Numbered from the stretch's first letter, positions 36,899-46,646 are shown. The stretch is DNA of 64,000 bases from CBDFKQ01 sp965248855 (GCA_965248855.1 CBDFKQ010000006.1:1-64000); one strand, 5' to 3'. Translations and numbers: made by a program. Notes: generated by a model not told the origin, from the sequence alone.

Positions 36899-38686
36899 AT
36901 GAAAAATCAAATTATACTTCTATTATCAATAATATTTTTTAGTAATGCTGCCAATGCTACTAAAATTGAATATTTCCTTTCCATGCCTGAGCCGCATACC
37001 CATTATTTTGAAGTGGAAGTGAAAATTACCGATTTCGAGCAGGAGTTTATTGACTTTAAACTTCCGGTATGGGCTCCGGGTTCGTATATGATACGTGAAT
37101 ATGCAAAAAATGTTGAAGGTTTTATTGCAAAAACAGGAACCGGTAAGATATTAAAAAATGAAAAAACCAGAAAAAATACCTGGCGCGTTTTTTCCGAGAA
37201 TGCTGATATAGTTACTATTACATATAGAGTTTATGCCTTTGAAGCTTCGGTAAGAACCAGTTTTTTAGATGATTCTCACGGATATGTAAATGGCACAAGT
37301 GTATTTATGTTTGTACCACAGCTTTTAAAAAATCCACTTACGGTTAATATTAATCCATATAAAACCTGGAAACAAATAACTACAGGCTTGGAAGCGGCAG
37401 GAAATAATAAATTTATCTTACAGGCACCTGATTATGATATTTTAGTGGATTCGCCGATCGAAATTGGAAATCAAAAAGTATTGGAATTTACTGCCGATGG
37501 GGGAACAAAATATGAAGTTGCCATGTATGGAGAAGCCGTTTACAATGAGAAAACATTAATCGGCGATATGAAAGCTGTTGTTGAAGAAGCCGGAAAGGTT
37601 GTTGGTGTTAATCCTAATAAAAGATATGTTTTTTTAATACATAATTATCTTGCAGGCGGCGGTGGACTAGAACATTTAAATTCAACTACCTTAGAAGTGA
37701 GCAGGTTAATTTATCAGAATAACTACATTGGTTTTTTAACACTTGTTGCACATGAATATTTCCATTTATGGAATGTTAAAAGAATTAGAGGAAAAGCCTT
37801 AGGGCCTTTTGATTATGATAACGAAAATTATACTCACTTGCTTTGGGTGGCAGAAGGGTTTACAAGTTATTATGAAGATTTAATTTTAAGAAGAGCAGGA
37901 TTAACAACTTCCGATGCTTTTTTAAATACAGTTATATATTCTATCGGTGGTATAGAAAACCAACCGGGAAATACAGTTCAGTCGCTTGCTGAAAGCAGTT
38001 GGGATGCATGGATTAAATATTACAGGCCGAACGAAAATTCATCCAACACTACTATAAGTTATTATACAAAAGGATCGGTAGTAGCATCCTTACTTGATCT
38101 GGAAATTATGAACAGTACCAATGCCGAAAAAACGCTTGATGATGTTTTAAAATTTTTGTATAACGAATATTATAAAAAAGAAAAAAGGGGTTTTACAGAT
38201 CAGGAGATGCAACAAGCTGTTGAAAAAATATCAGGAAAAAGTATGTCGGCATTTTTTGAAAATTATGTATTTGGAACGAAAGCGATTGATTACGAAAAAT
38301 ATTTTAATTATGCAGGCTTTAAAATAAATCCAAGCCCTGTTGGTGGGAACGAAGGCTTTTTAGGTGCTACTACTAATAATAATGGTGGGAAAATAAATAT
38401 TACTTCAGTTTACAGAGGTGCAGCTGCACATAACTTTGGTTTAAATGTAAATGACGAAATTATTGCTGTTGATAATAACAGATTAAGCTCCGGTGAGGAA
38501 TTAAATAAATATTTCAGTTCTAAAAAAGTAGGTGATAAAATTAATGTTTTGCTAACAAGGGATGGTTTAATAAGAAGCATTGATATTACTCTTGGTAAAA
38601 ACCCTCAACAAAGGTTTATTGTTGAAAAAATTGACAACCCATCACCATTGCAGGAAAAAGTTTTAAAAAAATGGTTAAAATTATAA
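36899..38686 (+). CDS. M61-family metallopeptidase with PDZ domain
   Basis: 595 residues with a signal peptide (ends 'FFSNAANA'). The N-terminal beta domain ('YEYFLSMPEPHTHYFEVEV'-like) precedes the thermolysin-fold catalytic domain with 'LVAHEYFHLWNVKRIRG' (HExxH) and the downstream Glu ligand in 'LLWVAEGFTSYYEDL'. A C-terminal PDZ domain ('ITSVYRGAAAHNFGLNVNDE') completes the glycyl-aminopeptidase layout of family M61. It works in the periplasm on peptides with N-terminal Gly/Ala in characterised members. Followed by a strong terminator. Confidence 0.93.
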   Translation: MKNQIILLLSIIFFSNAANATKIEYFLSMPEPHTHYFEVEVKITDFEQEFIDFKLPVWAPGSYMIREYAKNVEGFIAKTGTGKILKNEKTRKNTWRVFSENADIVTITYRVYAFEASVRTSFLDDSHGYVNGTSVFMFVPQLLKNPLTVNINPYKTWKQITTGLEAAGNNKFILQAPDYDILVDSPIEIGNQKVLEFTADGGTKYEVAMYGEAVYNEKTLIGDMKAVVEEAGKVVGVNPNKRYVFLIHNYLAGGGGLEHLNSTTLEVSRLIYQNNYIGFLTLVAHEYFHLWNVKRIRGKALGPFDYDNENYTHLLWVAEGFTSYYEDLILRRAGLTTSDAFLNTVIYSIGGIENQPGNTVQSLAESSWDAWIKYYRPNENSSNTTISYYTKGSVVASLLDLEIMNSTNAEKTLDDVLKFLYNEYYKKEKRGFTDQEMQQAVEKISGKSMSAFFENYVFGTKAIDYEKYFNYAGFKINPSPVGGNEGFLGATTNNNGGKINITSVYRGAAAHNFGLNVNDEIIAVDNNRLSSGEELNKYFSSKKVGDKINVLLTRDGLIRSIDITLGKNPQQRFIVEKIDNPSPLQEKVLKKWLKL

Positions 38687-38720
38687 AATAAACCCGCTTC
38701 AAAAATGAAGCGGGTTTATT
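38687..38720. terminator. Bidirectional terminator
   Basis: A perfect 14-bp stem AATAAACCCGCTTC/GAAGCGGGTTTATT around a 6-nt loop starts at the M61 stop codon and lies 24 bp from the thrB stop codon on the other strand. It should end both convergent transcripts. Confidence 0.88.
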
Positions 38721-38743
38721 AATAATCTTATTAATGTTTAACA

Positions 38744-39667
38744 TTAAACCAATCTCGCTCCTTCATTATCTACTTCAGTTATCCAACTTTGGGCATTTAC
38801 ACCATTTTCTTTAAAAGTCCTTATCATGGCATCTTCAATAAAAACAGCCTTTTCTGCATTATTTGTAATGGCAAAAACTGTTGGGCCTGAACCTGAAATA
38901 GCCATACCATCAGCACCTGCAATAATTGCATTTTTCTTTACTTGGTCAAATCCTTTAATTAATTTAGAACGAAATGGTTCAATAACATTATCGTTGAGGC
39001 TATTAGCAAATAGAGCATAATCATTTTTTGCAAATGCAGCAGTAATTAAACAGGAGTTTGCCATATTGAAAATAAAATCTTTCATTGCCACGTGCTTTGG
39101 TAATATTTCTCTGGCTTCTTTCGTAAGTACTACTATTTCCGGAGTTACTAAAATGATAATAAGATTTTCAATGTTGCCTATTTTTGTAACATCTAAGGGT
39201 AAAACAGATCTTGTAAGTGTAGCGCCTCCCAATAATGCAGGTGCCGTATTATCGGCGAAAAAAGCACCTGAAACATATTCTTCAGCTTTTGTTGCCGGCA
39301 ATACAAGTTGTTCTTTTGAAAGTAAATTTCCATATAAATAGTTGGCGGCAAAGGCTGCAGCAGCAGCAGACGCTGCACTGCTTCCTAAGCCTGAGCCACT
39401 ACCCATCCCCTTATGTATTTTTATTTCTACACCTCCGGGGAAGTTTAACATCTTTAAAACTTCTTGAGCTGCAATACCTGCAGTATTTTTATTTGGATCT
39501 TTTGAAAGTTCAACCGGAGAATTGATTTCAGAAATAATAACTTTCTTCTCTTCAATTTTACGAGCTTCGATTATATCACCAACTTTTTTTACTGCCAAGC
39601 CCAAAACATCAAAACCCGGCCCTATGTTACCAATTGTTGCCGGAGCAAACACTTTTATCCAATCCAT
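38744..39667 (-). CDS. thrB: Homoserine kinase
   Basis: 307 residues of the GHMP kinase fold: 'VFAPATIGNIGPGFDVLGLA' at the N terminus, the phosphate-binding 'GMGSGSGLGSSAASAAAAA' near residue 85-105, and 'ADGMAISGSGPTVFAI' near the C terminus. It phosphorylates L-homoserine to O-phosphohomoserine, the substrate of ThrC encoded just upstream. The 45-bp gap shows they form a thrC-thrB operon; the aspartokinase gene thrA, which often leads such operons in Bacteroidota, is not in the window. Confidence 0.96.
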   Translation of the reverse strand: MDWIKVFAPATIGNIGPGFDVLGLAVKKVGDIIEARKIEEKKVIISEINSPVELSKDPNKNTAGIAAQEVLKMLNFPGGVEIKIHKGMGSGSGLGSSAASAAAAAFAANYLYGNLLSKEQLVLPATKAEEYVSGAFFADNTAPALLGGATLTRSVLPLDVTKIGNIENLIIILVTPEIVVLTKEAREILPKHVAMKDFIFNMANSCLITAAFAKNDYALFANSLNDNVIEPFRSKLIKGFDQVKKNAIIAGADGMAISGSGPTVFAITNNAEKAVFIEDAMIRTFKENGVNAQSWITEVDNEGARLV

Positions 39668-39712
39668 TTTTTAATTATAATGCTTGTAAAACTTTATGTG
39701 TATTTAGTTTTA

Positions 39713-41068
39713 TTAATTTTCAAATAAAACCTTTTTAAATTCTTGATAATCAACTTTTATTTTAATTGATTCTTCTTTCTTTGTTAAAAATTGTTGCAAA
39801 CTTGGAGGGATTTGTGGGCTGATACCTAATTCCTTTTCAATTACTTCAGGAAACTTTGCAGGATGAGCTGTTTCTAAAACCACAGTTTTGTATATATTCT
39901 CTTCATCATTTGAATTAAAATATTTTTCAATACCAACCAAACCTACTGCACCATGCTGTTCAACTAATAAATTTTTATTTTTATAGATGTTTTTCATGTA
40001 CGCAATAGTTTCTTCATCCGATACCCATACACCTTTAAAATGTTGTTTTATTTTTTCTAAATAGGGCTGGCGGTATACATTTCCATCTTTATCTACCGAA
40101 CCACCATACAAATCAAATAAACGAGCCAAATTACTTGGGTTACCGACATTCATTGCATTAGAAATGCAATTTTTAGATGGAGATATTTTATTGTATGTTT
40201 TGGTAAGCAGCCAATTAGGAATTGAATTATTGCTGTTTGTTGCAACTATTATATTATCAACAGGTAATCCCATTTGACGTGCCAATTCGCAACCCATTGC
40301 ATTACCCAAATTACCGGTAGGGATGCAAAAATTTACAGGTTCGAAATCATCAGAAATTTTTAAATAGATATAAAAATAATAGACAATTTGAGGCAATAAC
40401 CTTCCAATATTTATAGAATTAGCAGAGGTTAAATTTAATTCCTTTAAATCAGGATCTGTAAAAGCTTGTTTTACAAATTGCTGACAATCGTCAAACTTTC
40501 CATCTATTTCTATTGCTGTTACATTTTGGCCGACAGTGATTAATTGTTTTCTCTGAATTGTTGATACTTCATTTTTTGGAAATAAAATATATACTTTTAT
40601 TCCGTCTAATCCTTTAAAAGCTTCTCCGATTGCACTGCCTGTATCGCCGGATGTTGCTACCAATATTTTTATTTCTTCATTTGGCGGTTTAAACTTTTTC
40701 ATCAATCTCGCCATTAATTGTGCAGCAAAATCTTTAAAAGAGGAAGTTGGGCCGGCATCCATGCGGGCTAAAAATAACTTATCCGAAACCTTATCAATAG
40801 GAATATCAAAATTATATGCACCAGAGGTAATTTCCATTAATTCCTCTTCCGAAATAACATCACTTAAAAATGGAAATAATATTTTACCCGCTACTTTCCA
40901 ATAAGGTTCATTTTTTAACCTATTGATTTCCTGCGAAGAAAAATATGGAATTTTATCAGGCATAAACAAACCTTCATCAGGTGCCTGACCTTTAAATAAT
41001 GCGGTTATAAAATCTACTTTTTCTTTAAATCCGTTTGATAAATATTGATTGGTACTATAAAAAAGCAT
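39713..41068 (-). CDS. thrC: Threonine synthase
   Basis: 451 residues of a fold-type II PLP enzyme. The N-terminal 'FITALFKGQAPDEGLFMP' and the PLP-lysine motif 'DAGPTSSFKDFAAQLMARLM' (Lys near residue 113) are diagnostic, followed by 'LVATSGDTGSAIGEAF' and 'FCIPTGNLGNAMGCELARQM'. It converts O-phosphohomoserine to threonine. It leads the operon with thrB. A divergent cyclophilin gene begins ~160 bp upstream, so the promoter lies in that short gap. Confidence 0.96.
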   Translation of the reverse strand: MLFYSTNQYLSNGFKEKVDFITALFKGQAPDEGLFMPDKIPYFSSQEINRLKNEPYWKVAGKILFPFLSDVISEEELMEITSGAYNFDIPIDKVSDKLFLARMDAGPTSSFKDFAAQLMARLMKKFKPPNEEIKILVATSGDTGSAIGEAFKGLDGIKVYILFPKNEVSTIQRKQLITVGQNVTAIEIDGKFDDCQQFVKQAFTDPDLKELNLTSANSINIGRLLPQIVYYFYIYLKISDDFEPVNFCIPTGNLGNAMGCELARQMGLPVDNIIVATNSNNSIPNWLLTKTYNKISPSKNCISNAMNVGNPSNLARLFDLYGGSVDKDGNVYRQPYLEKIKQHFKGVWVSDEETIAYMKNIYKNKNLLVEQHGAVGLVGIEKYFNSNDEENIYKTVVLETAHPAKFPEVIEKELGISPQIPPSLQQFLTKKEESIKIKVDYQEFKKVLFEN

Positions 41069-41226
41069 AAGATATTAAGGTGTGTATTATATTTTTGCGG
41101 GAAGTATATCCGGGTAGAAAATTAAACTATATAAATTAAAAATTTGCGGTGGTGATATTAAATTTTATTTATCATTTTAACTTGTATCTTCATTTTAAAC
41201 TAAAGAATCACAAAAATATTTCTTTT

Positions 41227-41928
41227 ATGAAGAAAAAGCAATTTATATTCTGGTTTTGTAATTTTATTCTTATTTTAAATTTGTTTTCCTGTAAAACAAA
41301 AAATAATATTGAAATTTTACCCGATAGGGTTAAGGAAGTTTTAACAGATTATGGAAAGAAAAACCCCGAAGAAAAAATTATTGTAAAAACAGAATTTGGC
41401 GACATACATGTGATGTTATACAAACAAACTCCATTGCACCGTGCTAACTTTATAAGACTTATAAAATTAAAACATTTTGATAATGCACGTTTTTATAGAA
41501 TTGTTTCTGATTTTATGATTCAGGGTGGAAATCAAAATGTAAAAGAACAGAAATTTACAATTCCCGCAGAGTTTAATAATAATTTTATTAATAAAAAAGG
41601 CGCAGTTGCCATGGCACGAAGGGATGAAAATAATCCTGATAAGCAGTCATCACCAACTGAATTTTTTATCATAAGAGGCAGGCCGTATGATAATGAAAGC
41701 TTAAGGGATGCCATTAAAGATTCAGGAAGAAGTTTTGAATCTTATTCTCCGGAACAAATTGCCGTGTATTTAAAATATGGAGGTGATGCAAGAATTGATA
41801 ATAGATACACTGTGTTTGGAGAAGTAACGCAGGGTATGGAAATCGTTGAAAAAATTGCAGATGAAAAAGTGTATGAATTAGAAAAACCTATACAAAAATT
41901 GCCTTTTAAAATTATTATTGATAAATAA
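41227..41928 (+). CDS. Lipoprotein peptidyl-prolyl isomerase (cyclophilin type)
   Basis: About 233 residues from the ATG at 41227, chosen because it starts a leader (MKKKQFIFWFCNFILILNLF) ending in the lipobox Cys of 'LFSCK'; a GTG at 41149 would add an unrelated tail. The cyclophilin core includes 'VKTEFGDIHVMLYKQTPLHR', 'FYRIVSDFMIQGGN', 'VAMARRDENNPDKQSSPTEF' and 'YTVFGEVTQGMEIVEKI'. An insertion (~'IIRGRPYDNESLRDAI' to 'YLKYGGDARI') between core strands is seen in Bacteroidota cyclophilins. It should assist protein folding in the periplasm. Confidence 0.9.
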   Translation: MKKKQFIFWFCNFILILNLFSCKTKNNIEILPDRVKEVLTDYGKKNPEEKIIVKTEFGDIHVMLYKQTPLHRANFIRLIKLKHFDNARFYRIVSDFMIQGGNQNVKEQKFTIPAEFNNNFINKKGAVAMARRDENNPDKQSSPTEFFIIRGRPYDNESLRDAIKDSGRSFESYSPEQIAVYLKYGGDARIDNRYTVFGEVTQGMEIVEKIADEKVYELEKPIQKLPFKIIIDK

Positions 41929-41981
41929 TTTGAAGGATTGAAAAATAAAGTGGGTGAAATGATAGAAATATTTAGAGGCCA

Positions 41982-42003
41982 TTTCAGGTGTTTTCACCTG
42001 AAA
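41982..42003. repeat. CAGGTG palindrome
   Basis: TTTCAGGTG-TTTT-CACCTGAAA, a perfect 9-bp stem, 54 bp after the cyclophilin stop. It is followed by TTTTTT... after one C and could act as the terminator for that gene. It shares the CAGGTG/CACCTG arms of the REP-like family seen at 10432, 42176, 56753 and 59226. Confidence 0.7.
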
Positions 42004-42175
42004 CTTTTTTAATTATAGAAGTGCAAAGTATTATATCTTAAATGATCCATACTTTTTGTATATGAATAAAATTTATTTTTATTATTTTTCCTGTCTCGTC
42101 CTAAAAAAAGTTTACAGTTTAATTTATAATACTGCTTATACCTCGGCCTGTCCCCGACAGGACGAAAAATACTTT

Positions 42176-42199
42176 GTGTCAGGTGAAAACACCTGACAC
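42176..42199. repeat. CAGGTG palindrome (REP-like)
   Basis: GTGTCAGGTG-AAAA-CACCTGACAC, a perfect 10-bp stem. Between it and the copy at 41982 lies a further small palindrome, CCTGTC-CCC-GACAGG, near 42148. No coding sequence fills the gap 41929-42271. Confidence 0.7.
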
Positions 42200-42217
42200 G
42201 GCTGAATTCCTTTTAAT

Positions 42218-42251
42218 AAAAAATGCCTTCGTATAACCGAAGGCATTTTTT
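42218..42251 (-). terminator. Terminator after the BtuG-like gene
   Basis: AAAAAATGCCTTC/GAAGGCATTTTTT forms a 13-bp stem with an 8-nt loop, about 20 bp beyond the stop codon of the minus-strand beta-propeller lipoprotein gene. It is the end of the cobalamin operon. Confidence 0.88.
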
Positions 42252-42271
42252 ATTAAAGTAAAATTGTGTTT

Positions 42272-43321
42272 TTATTTAAAACTAAATCCTATAGGATTAA
42301 TCCCGGTTTTTAAAGAATCAATTTTTGAACCATCCGGAGCATACCTAAAAATATAACCTGCTTGTTTGTAAGAAGGTGTAAAACCTGCAAAGAAGATTCC
42401 GGTTTTAGGATCAATAGATAAAGCTGAAAAATTTTTATTAATAATTGGTTTAGTACTTATTATATTACTATTGATGTCAAAATTATATACAGCATCAAAT
42501 GTATCATAATCAGTATAACCAAAATAAATGCTTTTTTTATCTATACTCATAGAAAAATATTCAAAATAGTTTTTACCTGAGCTAATTGTATTTTCAATAG
42601 TTTTAGTTTGAGGGTTGATTTTTACAAAATCACTTCCAACTGCCACCCAAAGCTTTCCATTTATATCAACATCAATTATTTGAGGTGGCATACTAAACGC
42701 AATTTTTTGAGTGATTAAATCTTTTTGAGAATCTACAATATATAAAGTATCACCTCCATATAAATTTCCTACAAATACATCATTACCAATCGAAATAAGC
42801 TTTTCAATTCCTTTAATTTGGCCAAACTTTTTTGTTATTGTATTTAAATTTAAATCTAAAATTGCTATATAACCATTATTATAATATGGATATGTTGTGT
42901 TAAGCACATCTGTACAAGAAATGTAAGCTTTACTGTCTGAAATTTTTATCACTGATCTTGGATTTTCTACAATCCCGACAGGTAAAGAAGAAATTGATTT
43001 AAAAGTTGAAGAATTAACAACTTCTACCAAATCCTGACCGGCAGCGCTATTATCAATAAGAATATATCCCTTCCCGTTTATGTCAGTATAATCTTGAACT
43101 CCACCGGCTAGAGAGCGTAAATTTTCTTTCTTAAAAATATCATTATAAATTTTATTTGAATCTTTAACTATATACGAAATTGTGCCATTATTATCATTAA
43201 AATTACCATGATTTAAAACAAGAACTCCGCTTGAATTATACATTGAAGGCGTTGAATCATTGTTTTTATGACATGCACTGATTGAAAAGACGATAAATAA
43301 AAATAAAATTACTTTTTTCAT
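42272..43321 (-). CDS. Beta-propeller lipoprotein, probable BtuG-like cobalamin-binding surface protein (DUF5074/YncE type)
   Basis: 349 residues with a lipoprotein leader (MKKVILFLFIVFSISAC, lipobox Cys17). The rest is a repeated beta-propeller pattern, for example 'GVLVLNHGNFNDNNGTISYI', 'SISSLPVGIVENPRSVIKIS', 'GYIAILDLNLNTITKKF', 'PPQIIDVDINGKLWVAVG'. In Bacteroides, BtuG-type seven-bladed propellers sit on the outer surface above BtuB and capture vitamin B12. The context strongly supports the same role here: the gene is 17 bp after a btuB-like receptor under a cobalamin riboswitch. Binding itself is inferred. Confidence 0.78.
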   Translation of the reverse strand: MKKVILFLFIVFSISACHKNNDSTPSMYNSSGVLVLNHGNFNDNNGTISYIVKDSNKIYNDIFKKENLRSLAGGVQDYTDINGKGYILIDNSAAGQDLVEVVNSSTFKSISSLPVGIVENPRSVIKISDSKAYISCTDVLNTTYPYYNNGYIAILDLNLNTITKKFGQIKGIEKLISIGNDVFVGNLYGGDTLYIVDSQKDLITQKIAFSMPPQIIDVDINGKLWVAVGSDFVKINPQTKTIENTISSGKNYFEYFSMSIDKKSIYFGYTDYDTFDAVYNFDINSNIISTKPIINKNFSALSIDPKTGIFFAGFTPSYKQAGYIFRYAPDGSKIDSLKTGINPIGFSFK

Positions 43322-43338
43322 GATTTTTAAAAATTTGT

Positions 43339-45342
43339 TTAATTAGAAATATTAAATGAAAAACTTAAATTCATAGAGGTGCCCGGCATTGCGTTTTTTA
43401 ATACATTTGGATAAGTTGTATTAGTGATATTATTGACCTGAAGCATAAGATTAAATATTTTATCTTTTACTTTAAATATTTTATTAATGGAGCCATTAAA
43501 AATATAATAGGGTGGAAATGGATCACCGGAATGATCAAATGTGATATATCGCTCAGAATTATATAATCCCTGAAGATTTAAGTGCCAGCTTTTCCATATG
43601 AAAAATAAATTTGCATTTGCGGTATGCAATGGAACATAAATCATTTGCTTGCCAATAAAATCCCCGGAATATACACCATATATTTTCTGTTGGCTTGAAT
43701 ATGTATAAGCGTAAATGAAAGTTAATCCTGCAGAAAAACTGTTTTCAGAGTATTTAAACGAAAAATTAATTTCTTTTCCTTTAATTAAAACCTGTTGAAG
43801 GTTTTCGACATGATACTTTTTATCAGGATTCCAATAAACCCAATTATTGATTAAATTATTATAATAAGTACCGCCAAGTTTAATTTGTACTCTTTCATTT
43901 TTAAAAGATACTTCAATACCGGTTTCTTTATTAAAACCGGCTTCCGGTTTTATATTCGGGTCGCCTAAGCCTCTCCAATATCTTTCGTTAAGAGTGGGTA
44001 AACGGTAACTTTTTGAAATATTTCCTTTAAAAGCAAATTGAAAATATTTATCAAAATTTAAATTATATGCAATCCCTGCTGAAGGAGTAAAAGGTACTTT
44101 ATAGTGTGTAGAGAAAGCTTGACGAAGATTGAGAGAAAAACTTAAGTCTTTTTTTATTGTAAGTCGGGTTAATGAATATAAATCCAGACGGTTTTCGTGA
44201 GTTGAATCCTTATTTATATACCCATCTACATTTGCTTTATAATGCGTACCCTCGCCACCTATTTTTGAATTCAATTGGAAAAAATCATTTTTAAAATTCG
44301 GGATGTATTCATATTCGAACCTTAAAATATATTTATCGGTAATAGTTTTTGAAGGATTATTAAAATCTCCCTTACCATAATTTATAATATCTCTTATAAA
44401 ACCCGCCTTTATTAAAAAGTTTTTAATTTGAGCATTACCTAAAAACCGGTAGGCGGAAGTTTGTGTAATTTCCCTCGCATCAATATTTGATGGATTAACA
44501 GTTAATTTATTATCTGCCAACCAAATATTTAATGAAAAGAGAAATCCTTTGGCGTTTTTCCAAAATAAATCATGAGTAAAACCCTTTTGATAGGTTTGAG
44601 ATAATTGAACAGGATAAACATTGCCTTTCCAATCGCTTCTTTTATAATATGGAAATTGATTGTTCCAAAAATTTCCATAAAACTGTGTTTTGCCGGATAA
44701 TTGATTACCCGGTTTAAATGTTTTATTAAATTTCCAGCCGGTTTGACCCTGGTAATTATTAAAACTACCCAATTGCCATGCACCGGACCATACATTGTTT
44801 TTTATATTGAATTGCGGATTTGAATTTAAAAGTATACTCCCTCCTATTGCATCAGTACCAACACAACTTGCAGAAGAACCATACTGAATTGAAATTTGAT
44901 CAAAACCGTTAACAGGAATAGTTGAAAAATCTGTTTGACCTAAAGAGGGTGAATTAATATTTATACCATTCCAAAGTAAAGAAGTATGATTTGCTGAAGT
45001 ACCTCTAAATGAAATTGTTGCTAGTTGACCCGCTCCATAACTTTTAATTGAAATGGAAGATTGGTATTGCAAAAAATCTGCAAGGGTACGAAATTGTGAT
45101 ACTGCCAAAGTTGCAGAATCTATTTTTTCTATTTTTAAGCCCGACATAAACCTGTCCGGCGATTTTGCGATTACTTTAACTTCGTTTAATTGAATAGTTG
45201 TTGAATCATTATTGAGTTTTTGAGCAAGGGTTATATTACATAATAAAATTCCGCAAAAACCGGGAAAAATATTTCTTGCAAATTTCTTCAATACTTTAAA
45301 ATCATAAATAAATTTATGATCATTATAATGTATGAATTTCAA
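43339..45342 (-). CDS. btuB: TonB-dependent outer-membrane receptor, BtuB-like (vitamin B12)
   Basis: 667 residues: a leader ('FPGFCGILLCNITLAQ'), plug domain ('STTIQLNEVKVIAKSPDRFMSG' and 'LADFLQYQSSISIKSYGAGQ', with the 'SFRGTSANHTSLLWNGININ' signature), and a C-terminal barrel of many alternating strands ending 'MPGTSMNLSFSFNIS'. The N-terminal extension before the leader is odd and the start may be downstream of 45342. It transports a TonB-energised substrate; the cobalamin riboswitch directly upstream and the BtuG-like gene downstream identify vitamin B12 or a corrinoid as the likely cargo. Confidence 0.88.
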   Translation of the reverse strand: MKFIHYNDHKFIYDFKVLKKFARNIFPGFCGILLCNITLAQKLNNDSTTIQLNEVKVIAKSPDRFMSGLKIEKIDSATLAVSQFRTLADFLQYQSSISIKSYGAGQLATISFRGTSANHTSLLWNGININSPSLGQTDFSTIPVNGFDQISIQYGSSASCVGTDAIGGSILLNSNPQFNIKNNVWSGAWQLGSFNNYQGQTGWKFNKTFKPGNQLSGKTQFYGNFWNNQFPYYKRSDWKGNVYPVQLSQTYQKGFTHDLFWKNAKGFLFSLNIWLADNKLTVNPSNIDAREITQTSAYRFLGNAQIKNFLIKAGFIRDIINYGKGDFNNPSKTITDKYILRFEYEYIPNFKNDFFQLNSKIGGEGTHYKANVDGYINKDSTHENRLDLYSLTRLTIKKDLSFSLNLRQAFSTHYKVPFTPSAGIAYNLNFDKYFQFAFKGNISKSYRLPTLNERYWRGLGDPNIKPEAGFNKETGIEVSFKNERVQIKLGGTYYNNLINNWVYWNPDKKYHVENLQQVLIKGKEINFSFKYSENSFSAGLTFIYAYTYSSQQKIYGVYSGDFIGKQMIYVPLHTANANLFFIWKSWHLNLQGLYNSERYITFDHSGDPFPPYYIFNGSINKIFKVKDKIFNLMLQVNNITNTTYPNVLKNAMPGTSMNLSFSFNISN

Positions 45343-45421
45343 AACTTAAACAAAAATGATTGACAGTAAACGACCGCTCAATAACCATCTATCCTCCGTA
45401 GATAATATTAAGAATCATAAA

Positions 45422-45592
45422 AGGCAGGTCTCCTGACTTGTTCTATCATTTCCAACCTTCCCGAAAACTTATTCAGTGGTATGCAGATGAAATGATTTTT
45501 TATAGAACTTACAGTTGCGGGGACAGTTCCGGAATTTAAAACCGGATTCCCATTTAAGCTTTCAGGTTTGTAGAACAAACATTAAGCACCAT
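45422..45592 (-). promoter_or_regulatory. Cobalamin (AdoCbl-type) riboswitch
   Basis: On the minus strand the leader contains the hallmark blocks in order: GGTGCTTAATG at the 5' end (~45590), GGGAATCCGGTTTTAAA-TTCC (45549-45530), the core CTGTCCCCGCAACTGTAAG (~45527-45508), and the B12 box AAGTCAGGAGACCTGCC (45439-45423). This is the complete consensus of the class found ahead of B12 transport genes. It ends ~80 bp before the btuB start. Binding of adenosylcobalamin should shut off the btuB-btuG transcript. Confidence 0.95.
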
Positions 45593-45724
45593 TTATTTGC
45601 AAATGTAATAAAAAAACCAACGTTTCAATAAAATTAATTTTTAAACCGAATAAGAAATTATGCTCTACTTATAAAACTAAAATTATATTTAAACTTTAAT
45701 CAACAATTATTAAAATAATTTTTC

Positions 45725-46591
45725 ATGAGAAAAACGATATTAATATTTAGTATAATTTATTTAACATTACTTAATTCATCTTTTGCTCAAAAGAAACACA
45801 ACCACTCATTACTTTGGGAAATTACCGGAAAGGGTTTAAAAACACCTTCTTATTTATTTGGAACCATTCATGCTATTTGCCCTGAAGATTTAATTATCTC
45901 TGAATTAATTAAAAATAAAATATCGAATTCTGATCAAATGTATTTAGAAATAGATATGGACGATCCATCATTGATGTTAAATTCTATCCGGGGTATGACG
46001 ATGAAGGATGGAAATAATTTAAAAAAATTATTAAGTGAAGAGGATTACAAAATTGTAAATAATTACTTTAAAGATTCAATCGGCTTTGATTTAGGAAGGA
46101 TGGGAACAGCAAAACCGATACTTATTTCCGCTTTTTTATATGGAAAAATGCTTGGTTGTAAAATGCCTTCTGCCTTCGACGTTTCATTAATGCAAGAAGC
46201 AAAGAGTAAGAAAAAAGAAATTTTTGGATTAGAAACTTTACAGGAGCAGATGGATGTATTTGATAAAATTCCTTATAAAAAACAGGCAGAAATGCTTGTC
46301 GAAATGATTAAAGATTTTAAAAAATCATCTTTAGAATTAAAAAAATTGCTTAAAGATTATAAAGAACAGGATTTGGATAAACTTTATGCCGATATGCAAA
46401 ATAGTAGTGACGGAATACAGGATTATCAAAAAGATTTACTTTCTGTGAGAAATAAAAAGTGGATTCCTATAATTGAAAAACAAATAAAAGAAAAATCAAC
46501 TTTTTTTGCTTTTGGGGCAGCTCATCTTGCGGGTAAAGATGGTGTTATACAACTATTAAGAAAAAAAGGGTTTAAGGTAAAACCGATATAA
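45725..46591 (+). CDS. TraB/GumN family exported protein
   Basis: 288 residues with a signal peptide (ends 'LLNSSFAQ'). The family motifs are clear: 'SLLWEITGKGLKTPSYLFGT' with 'IHAIC', 'DQMYLEIDMDDPS', 'IFGLETLQEQMDVF' and the closing 'FFAFGAAHLAGKDGVIQLLR' with the GxxH. TraB/GumN proteins are Tiki-like metalloprotease homologues; most bacterial members are uncharacterised. It diverges from the cobalamin operon but is unlikely to be part of it; the riboswitch lies on the other strand. Confidence 0.92.
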   Translation: MRKTILIFSIIYLTLLNSSFAQKKHNHSLLWEITGKGLKTPSYLFGTIHAICPEDLIISELIKNKISNSDQMYLEIDMDDPSLMLNSIRGMTMKDGNNLKKLLSEEDYKIVNNYFKDSIGFDLGRMGTAKPILISAFLYGKMLGCKMPSAFDVSLMQEAKSKKKEIFGLETLQEQMDVFDKIPYKKQAEMLVEMIKDFKKSSLELKKLLKDYKEQDLDKLYADMQNSSDGIQDYQKDLLSVRNKKWIPIIEKQIKEKSTFFAFGAAHLAGKDGVIQLLRKKGFKVKPI

Positions 46592-46642
46592 TATTTCATT
46601 TTAATCATCCGATTTAAAAAACCGGATGATTAAAATGAAATA
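46592..46642. terminator. Long bidirectional hairpin terminator
   Basis: A perfect 20-bp inverted repeat (46592-46611 with 46623-46642) around an 11-nt loop fills the 55-bp gap between the convergent TraB/GumN and HAMP-GAF genes. Confidence 0.85.
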
Positions 46643-46646
46643 ATGT

